Assembly: GCA_946615275.1 (NCBI GenBank)
Contig: CAMOHV010000025.1
Span: forward strand, 1 to 9,580
Direction: 5' to 3'
Source: an uncultured Verrucomicrobiota bacterium
GTDB taxonomy: Bacteria > Verrucomicrobiota > Kiritimatiellia > RFP12 > UBA1067
Length of the DNA: 9,580 nucleotides
The position numbers were made by a program, and so were the translations under genes. How positions within the stretch are numbered: position 1 is the first letter of the stretch; each line of letters opens with the position of its first letter. Below, piece after piece: positions 6,502 through 9,580 of this stretch. The notes below the pieces were generated by a model. The model ran no database searches. It saw only the letters and a program-made list of their open reading frames with translations, and was not told where the DNA came from.

Positions 6502-8094
6502 ATGATCGAAGCAGACGTTCTCATCATCGGCGCCGGCCCTGCCGGCCTCGCCGCGGCGATCAAGCTCAAGCGCGAGAACGGCAACCTCAAGGTGCTTGTT
6601 CTCGACAAGGGGCGCAGCCCCGGATCGCACGTCCTCTCGGGGGCGATCATAGACCCCAAGGGCTTCGAGGGCCTGCTCACTCCGGAGGAGCTGGAGCGCC
6701 TACCCTGCGAGGCGAAGGTGTCCAAGGAGTCGTTCCGCTGCATAATGACGGGCGGATGGTCCCTGAAGATCCCATGGGTGCCGCCGCTCATGAGCTCCAA
6801 GGGGTATCCCGTCTGCTCGCTCACGAAGGTCACGGCCTACCTCTGCGAAGTGGCGAAGAGCCTTGGCGCGGACGTCCACACCGGCTACGCCGTCACCTCC
6901 CTGGTTGAGGAGAACGGGCGCGTCGTGGGCGCGAAGACGGGCGAGAAGGGCCTTGCGAAGGACGGCTCGAAGAAGAGCAACCATCTCCCCTCCGAGGAGA
7001 TCCGCGCCAAGATCGTCGTGCTCGCCGAGGGCGGATGCGGCATCCTCACGGAGCGCCTCATCGCGGAGAAGGGGCTGGGCGGGGTCCGTCCGCAGACGTA
7101 CGCGCTCGCCATCAAGGAGCTCGTGGAGGTCCCGGCCGGCACGCAGAGGGCCGGCGAGACGATGCACACCTTCGGCTATCCGTCCGACTTCTGGACGTAC
7201 GGCGGCGGGTTCGTGTACCACGTCTCCGAGACGCAGGTGATGGTGGGCTATGCTTACGCGCTCGACTACTCGCGCGCGGAGATCGATCCGTTCGTGCTCT
7301 TCCAGCGTTTCAAGGCGTCGAAGGCCGTGGCGCGCCACATCGCGGGCGGCAAGACGGTCGCATACGGCGCGAAGCTGATCCCCGAGGGAGGATACTACGC
7401 GGCGCCTACGCCGCAGTGCCCGGGGTGTCTGATAGTGGGCGACGGCGCGGGGCTCGTAGACTCCCTGCGCATCAAGGGCGTCCACATCGCGCTGGAGTCC
7501 GGAGTGTGCGCCGCCGAGGCGATCCTCGCCGGAGACGAGGCGTCGTACTCCGAGAGGCTGAAGAAGACACGCGGCTGGGCGGAGATGAAGCGCGTGAGGA
7601 ACGTGCGCGCGTCGTTCGCATGGGGAATGCCGTGGGGCGTGGCGGCCGCCGCGTTCGCGTGGGCAACGAAGGGCCTGTTCCCATTCTTCCGCGTGCCGGG
7701 ATGCGACGAGGGCGACGCCGCGGCTCTCAGGCCGCTCGACCGCGCGAAGCTCGCGCGCGAGGCGGCGTGCCGCCCCGAGGCGGGCCCCGCGATGCCCGAC
7801 AGGCTCACGGACGTCTTCATGTCCGGCGTGATCCACGAAGAGGATCAGCCCTGTCATCTGAAGGTCAAGACCCCCGCCCTCTGCGCCCAGTGCGAGGCGG
7901 AGTTCGGCTCGCCCTGCACGCGCTTCTGCCCCGCCGAGGTGTACCGCCGCGAGGCTGACGCCCCCGCCGGCGCCCCCACCATAGACTTCTCCAACTGCCT
8001 CCACTGCAAGACCTGCCGCGTGAAATGCCCCAAGGCGAACATCGAATGGACCTTCCCCCAGGGCGGCGACGGCCCGCGATACACGCGAATGTGA
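6502..8094 (+). CDS. Electron transfer flavoprotein:quinone oxidoreductase (ETF-QO)
   Basis: Membrane-associated flavoprotein that passes electrons from reduced ETF to the quinone pool. The 530 residues start with an FAD-binding Rossmann motif GAGPAG (11-16), with ETF-QO hallmarks GSHVLSGAIIDPKG, FGYPSDFWTYGGGFVYH and a second FAD motif near LIVGDGAGLVDSLRIKGVH. The C-terminal Fe-S domain has RFCPAEVY (C476) and CLHCKTCRVKCP (C499, C502, C505, C509). By alignment with porcine ETF-QO, C476/C499/C502/C505 ligate one [4Fe-4S] cluster. C461, C464, C472 and C509 are additional cysteines. The ending WTFPQGGDGPRY resembles the GGGGPxY ending of the family. The start is supported by AAGGAG at 6489-6494. 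It lies 46 bases after the RpiB-GlyA gene on the same strand. No ETF alpha/beta or acyl-CoA dehydrogenase genes are in the window, so its electron donor is unseen. Confidence 0.92.
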   Translation: MIEADVLIIGAGPAGLAAAIKLKRENGNLKVLVLDKGRSPGSHVLSGAIIDPKGFEGLLTPEELERLPCEAKVSKESFRCIMTGGWSLKIPWVPPLMSSKGYPVCSLTKVTAYLCEVAKSLGADVHTGYAVTSLVEENGRVVGAKTGEKGLAKDGSKKSNHLPSEEIRAKIVVLAEGGCGILTERLIAEKGLGGVRPQTYALAIKELVEVPAGTQRAGETMHTFGYPSDFWTYGGGFVYHVSETQVMVGYAYALDYSRAEIDPFVLFQRFKASKAVARHIAGGKTVAYGAKLIPEGGYYAAPTPQCPGCLIVGDGAGLVDSLRIKGVHIALESGVCAAEAILAGDEASYSERLKKTRGWAEMKRVRNVRASFAWGMPWGVAAAAFAWATKGLFPFFRVPGCDEGDAAALRPLDRAKLAREAACRPEAGPAMPDRLTDVFMSGVIHEEDQPCHLKVKTPALCAQCEAEFGSPCTRFCPAEVYRREADAPAGAPTIDFSNCLHCKTCRVKCPKANIEWTFPQGGDGPRYTRM

Positions 8095-8098
8095 AATA

Positions 8099-8247
8099 AC
8101 AGCAAGCGTACAACAGCAAGAGGGGGAAATGACAGCAAGCGTACAACAGCAAGGGGGCGAACTGCGGCGAGATTCTTGCTGTAGTACGCTTGCTGTTGAT
8201 ACTTGCCGCCCGCCTTCCGCCGCTTCTTGCTGTAGTCCGCTTGCTGT
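8099..8247. repeat. REP-like repeat block 1 upstream of the transposase (2 direct + 2-3 inverted copies)
   Basis: A 22-base unit, ACAGCAAG-CGTACA-ACAGCAAG, occurs as identical direct copies at 8099-8120 and 8132-8153. Inverted copies lie at 8175-8196 (one mismatch) and 8226-8247, and a badly decayed one at 8202-8223. Copy 8132-8153 can pair with 8175-8196 as a 22-bp stem with one mismatch and a 21-base loop. The octamers are conserved, while the six bases between them vary (read inverted: TGTACG, AGTACG, AGTCCG). Direct copies are followed by runs of G. The block begins four bases after the ETF-QO stop and fills most of the gap to the transposase start. It resembles a BIME-type mosaic of REP sequences; the unit is not one I know by name. 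Confidence 0.85.
8132..8196 (+). promoter_or_regulatory. Long hairpin upstream of the transposase gene
   Basis: The direct unit 8132-8153 and inverted unit 8175-8196 form a 22-base-pair stem with a single mismatch (the A at 8183). The loop is the 21 G-rich bases at 8154-8174. In RNA this would end 58 bases before the proposed ATG at 8255. In single-stranded DNA it is the type of structure REP-associated transposases recognise. Whether it regulates expression or is only a transposase substrate cannot be told from sequence. There is no T-run after it, so it is not a classical terminator for ETF-QO. Confidence 0.5.
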
Positions 8248-8254
8248 CACCCCG

Positions 8255-9487
8255 ATGCGCCACAAAGGGCTCCTTGGCTGGCGCTATGATTCCCGCTGCA
8301 ACTACATGATAACGCTCGTCACGGAGCCGCGCGCCTCGATCTTCGGAACGCTGCGCGAGTGGGGCGTGGAACGCTCCGAGGAAGGCCGGGCGGTTTACGA
8401 TGCTTGGCAGGTCGTCGGGGCCGAGTTCCCTTGCGTGAGGGCCACCTACAACGCGATCATGCCAGATCATTTCCATGGCATCGTGTACATAATGGAGGAG
8501 GGGGTGGTCCATCTTGAGGCCGTCGTCGGTTTTTTCGCCGGAGAGGTCGAGAGGCGCATCGGCCGCAGAGTCTGGTGTCCGCTTTGGCGGGATTCGGTAT
8601 GCCTGGCCCAGGGCCAGCTTCACCGCCAGATCAACTATGTGCTTTCGAACGCGAAGCGCCGCTGGATAAAGGAGAACAACCCCAGCCTCTTCAAGAAGGT
8701 GATGGGATTCAGGCATTGGCGGCTCGATCGCGCGGGTGGAACGCTCGCCGGGATCGCCGATGCCGACAGCTGGGATTTCAGGGCTTTTGCCCGCGATGGC
8801 GGCGGAATGGCCCAGGATGGCGAATTCTGGGACATGGAGACGGGAGCGGAGATTGCAAAGCCGAGGAAGGGGAATCGGATCCAGAGGGCGTTTGAAGAAC
8901 AGCAAGCGTACAACAGCAAGGGGGGCGCTTCTTGCAACCCTCCCCCCGCCGCTACTTCTTGCCGTCCTCCGCTTGCTGTTGATTCTTGCCGTCCTCCGCT
9001 TGCTGTTGATTCTTGCTGTCGTCCGCTTGCTGTCTCCACCCCTCCCCCCGCCTGGACGGCCATGGGCAATCCCTTCCTCCTTGACGCCCCTCTTCTCGTA
9101 AGCGTCCGGATCTCCACTGCCACCCCTGCCCATAAAATCGCCGAGCTCGTGTCGAAGCTTGGCGCCAAGGCCGAGCGCGGCGTGGTGCTGGTGAGCCCAT
9201 GGATATCCCCTGGCGAGAAGGCCGTCAAGGCCGAGGCCCTTGCGCGCGGCGGCCGCGTGGTGCAGCTCCTCGCCGAGGGCATGGGGCGCTACTACAAGCC
9301 TGGCGGCGGCGATTTCGAGTTCTGCTCCGAGGGGCGCATGCTGCTTCTTTCGCCGTTCGCGCCGCGTCTCGCGAATGCGCCGAGAGCGAACTATGGCAAG
9401 GCCCGTTTCGAGTGGCTCAATCTCGCGGCGCGCGCGATCGGAGACCTCTCGGCCGGCTTTTCAAGGGCGCAGCTCGCAAAGCGCTGA
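8255..9487 (+). CDS. REP-associated tyrosine (HUH/Y1) transposase-like protein with repeat-derived linker and SLOG/DprA-like C-terminus
   Basis: Probable single-strand DNA endonuclease/transposase of the RAYT (TnpA_REP, IS200/IS605-related) group. In the 410 residues from ATG 8255, W9-R-Y and NYMITLVTEPRASIFG (16-31) form the usual first strand. MPDHFHGIVYI (69-79) holds the HUH metal site H72/H74. LWRDSVCL...QINYVLSNAKRRW (110-137) matches the family pattern in which the Tyr of YVxxN (Y128) is the nucleophile. Residues 216-260 are encoded by the second repeat block. Residues 270-390 (GNPFLLDAP; VVLVSPWISPGEKAV at 310-324; YYKPGGG; CSEGRMLLLSP) form a separate alpha/beta domain resembling nucleotide- or DNA-binding SLOG/DprA folds. 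I recall similar tails on some Bacteroidetes and PVC transposases, which would need checking. The frame is open back to ATG 8129, but that start lies in the repeats. Neither start has a proper Shine-Dalgarno site. Confidence 0.72.
   Translation: MRHKGLLGWRYDSRCNYMITLVTEPRASIFGTLREWGVERSEEGRAVYDAWQVVGAEFPCVRATYNAIMPDHFHGIVYIMEEGVVHLEAVVGFFAGEVERRIGRRVWCPLWRDSVCLAQGQLHRQINYVLSNAKRRWIKENNPSLFKKVMGFRHWRLDRAGGTLAGIADADSWDFRAFARDGGGMAQDGEFWDMETGAEIAKPRKGNRIQRAFEEQQAYNSKGGASCNPPPAATSCRPPLAVDSCRPPLAVDSCCRPLAVSTPPPAWTAMGNPFLLDAPLLVSVRISTATPAHKIAELVSKLGAKAERGVVLVSPWISPGEKAVKAEALARGGRVVQLLAEGMGRYYKPGGGDFEFCSEGRMLLLSPFAPRLANAPRANYGKARFEWLNLAARAIGDLSAGFSRAQLAKR
8899..9033. repeat. REP-like repeat block 2 inside the transposase coding sequence (1 direct + 3-4 inverted copies)
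   Basis: A direct copy at 8899-8920 is identical to the two upstream direct copies. Inverted copies follow at 8958-8979, 8985-9006 and 9012-9033, at an exact 27-base period (22-base unit plus a 5-base TGATT spacer). A decayed copy at 8931-8952 keeps the same 27-base phase. The inverted copies read CTTGCYGT-N6-CTTGCTGT with hexamers CCTCCG, CCTCCG and CGTCCG. The 27-base period is nine codons, so the transposase frame continues through as repeated (S)CRPPLAVD, corresponding to residues 216-260. In the reverse direction the same units would read INSKRRTAR. Confidence 0.88.
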
Positions 9488-9545
9488 AAGCCCTGTCAAA
9501 CGGCCCGTCGCGCCCTCATAAAATTCCCAGGGCTGACGCACTAAA

Positions 9546-9574
9546 AAATCCGACGTTCCCCCCTCGTTGGATTT
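9546..9574 (+). terminator. Terminator-like hairpin after the transposase gene
   Basis: AAATCCGACG (9546-9555) can pair with CGTTGGATTT (9565-9574) as a 10-bp stem with one G-T wobble and a nine-base loop (9556-9564). A run of six A precedes the loop arm and T-rich sequence ends the other arm, so it could terminate transcription in either direction. The T-tract on the + strand is short and interrupted by C. It lies about 60 bases after the transposase stop. The rest of 9488-9580 holds no gene I can support. Confidence 0.45.
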
Positions 9575-9580
9575 CTCTCG

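Larger units (their letters stand above)
8099..9487 (+). mobile_element. Candidate REPtron-like element: transposase gene with flanking and internal repeats
   Basis: A RAYT-like gene together with two blocks of the same palindromically arranged repeat, one directly upstream and one within the gene, matches the REPtron concept (a TnpA_REP gene bounded by the REP sequences it acts on). No target-site duplication or clear left and right ends are visible, and no repeat copies follow the gene before the end of the window. RAYTs are usually single-copy, domesticated genes, so this may be a resident repeat-spreading system and not a self-mobile insertion sequence. Confidence 0.5.

Noticed and set aside
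8181..8235. GTAG tetranucleotides (8181-8184, 8232-8235) as the classical REP 5' guide motif
   Set aside because: They occur inside two inverted units in the variable junction and are absent from other copies, so they are not a conserved part of the unit.
6700..8265. 521-codon open frame on the - strand opposite ETF-QO
   Set aside because: Composition (Arg, Ala, Gly, His rich) is typical of a shadow frame, and the + strand encodes a complete ETF-QO.
8099..9033. CRISPR array
   Set aside because: Units are 22 bases with 5-base nearly constant spacers and mixed orientation. There are no unique spacers of 25-40 bases and no cas genes.
7865..9133. Long open frame on the - strand across ETF-QO end and transposase, with INSKRRTAR repeats
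   Set aside because: It runs antisense to two genes with clear motifs. It is open mainly because of GC-rich codon bias and because the 27-base repeats lack stops in that frame. No domain or Shine-Dalgarno support is seen.
9489..9534. Inverted repeat AGCCCTG/CAGGGCT after the transposase
   Set aside because: Seven base pairs with a 32-base loop is weak and has no T-run. It may be chance, although it could mark an element boundary.

Overview
The window is GC-rich bacterial DNA. It is densely coded and almost every gene lies on the + strand. Shine-Dalgarno sites are clear (AAAGGAGG or AAGGAG) in front of most operon heads. Three things suggest, but do not prove, an uncultured PVC-superphylum bacterium of the Kiritimatiellota/Lentisphaerota kind: the heptanucleotide intergenic arrays, a transposase locus whose repeats read as NSKRTTAR-like peptides, and an RpiB-GlyA fusion. 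This is inference from remembered genome style; no marker gene is present to settle it.

Layout. (1) 55-486: a small exported protein with a run of seven histidines, a glycine-zipper segment and Val/Gln/Pro repeats. (2) 518-4612: a complete polyamine (spermidine/putrescine-type) ABC importer, potA-potB-potC-potD. The first three genes overlap by 4 bases at each junction (ATGA, GTGA). The lipoprotein binding protein follows after a 59-base gap with its own Shine-Dalgarno site. (3) 4610-4757: an AT-richer intergenic stretch holding two separate arrays of nine degenerate 7-base units each. (4) 4779-6455: a single reading frame joining ribose-5-phosphate isomerase B to serine hydroxymethyltransferase, linking the pentose-phosphate pathway to one-carbon/glycine metabolism. 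(5) 6502-8094: electron-transfer-flavoprotein:quinone oxidoreductase with a C-terminal Fe-S domain. (6) 8099-9487: a repeat-rich locus around a REP-associated tyrosine (HUH/Y1-type) transposase-like gene. The gene also carries a C-terminal domain that looks SLOG/DprA-like. (7) 9488-9580: a short tail with a terminator-like hairpin.

The most interesting region is the last locus. A 22-base unit, built of two ACAGCAAG octamers around a variable hexamer, occurs in two blocks: just upstream of the transposase, and inside its coding sequence. Within each block, direct copies are followed by inverted copies, mostly at an exact 27-base (9-codon) period, so the internal block does not break the frame. 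The transposase therefore appears to contain copies of its own candidate substrate as an in-frame linker of about 45 residues between the catalytic domain and the C-terminal domain.
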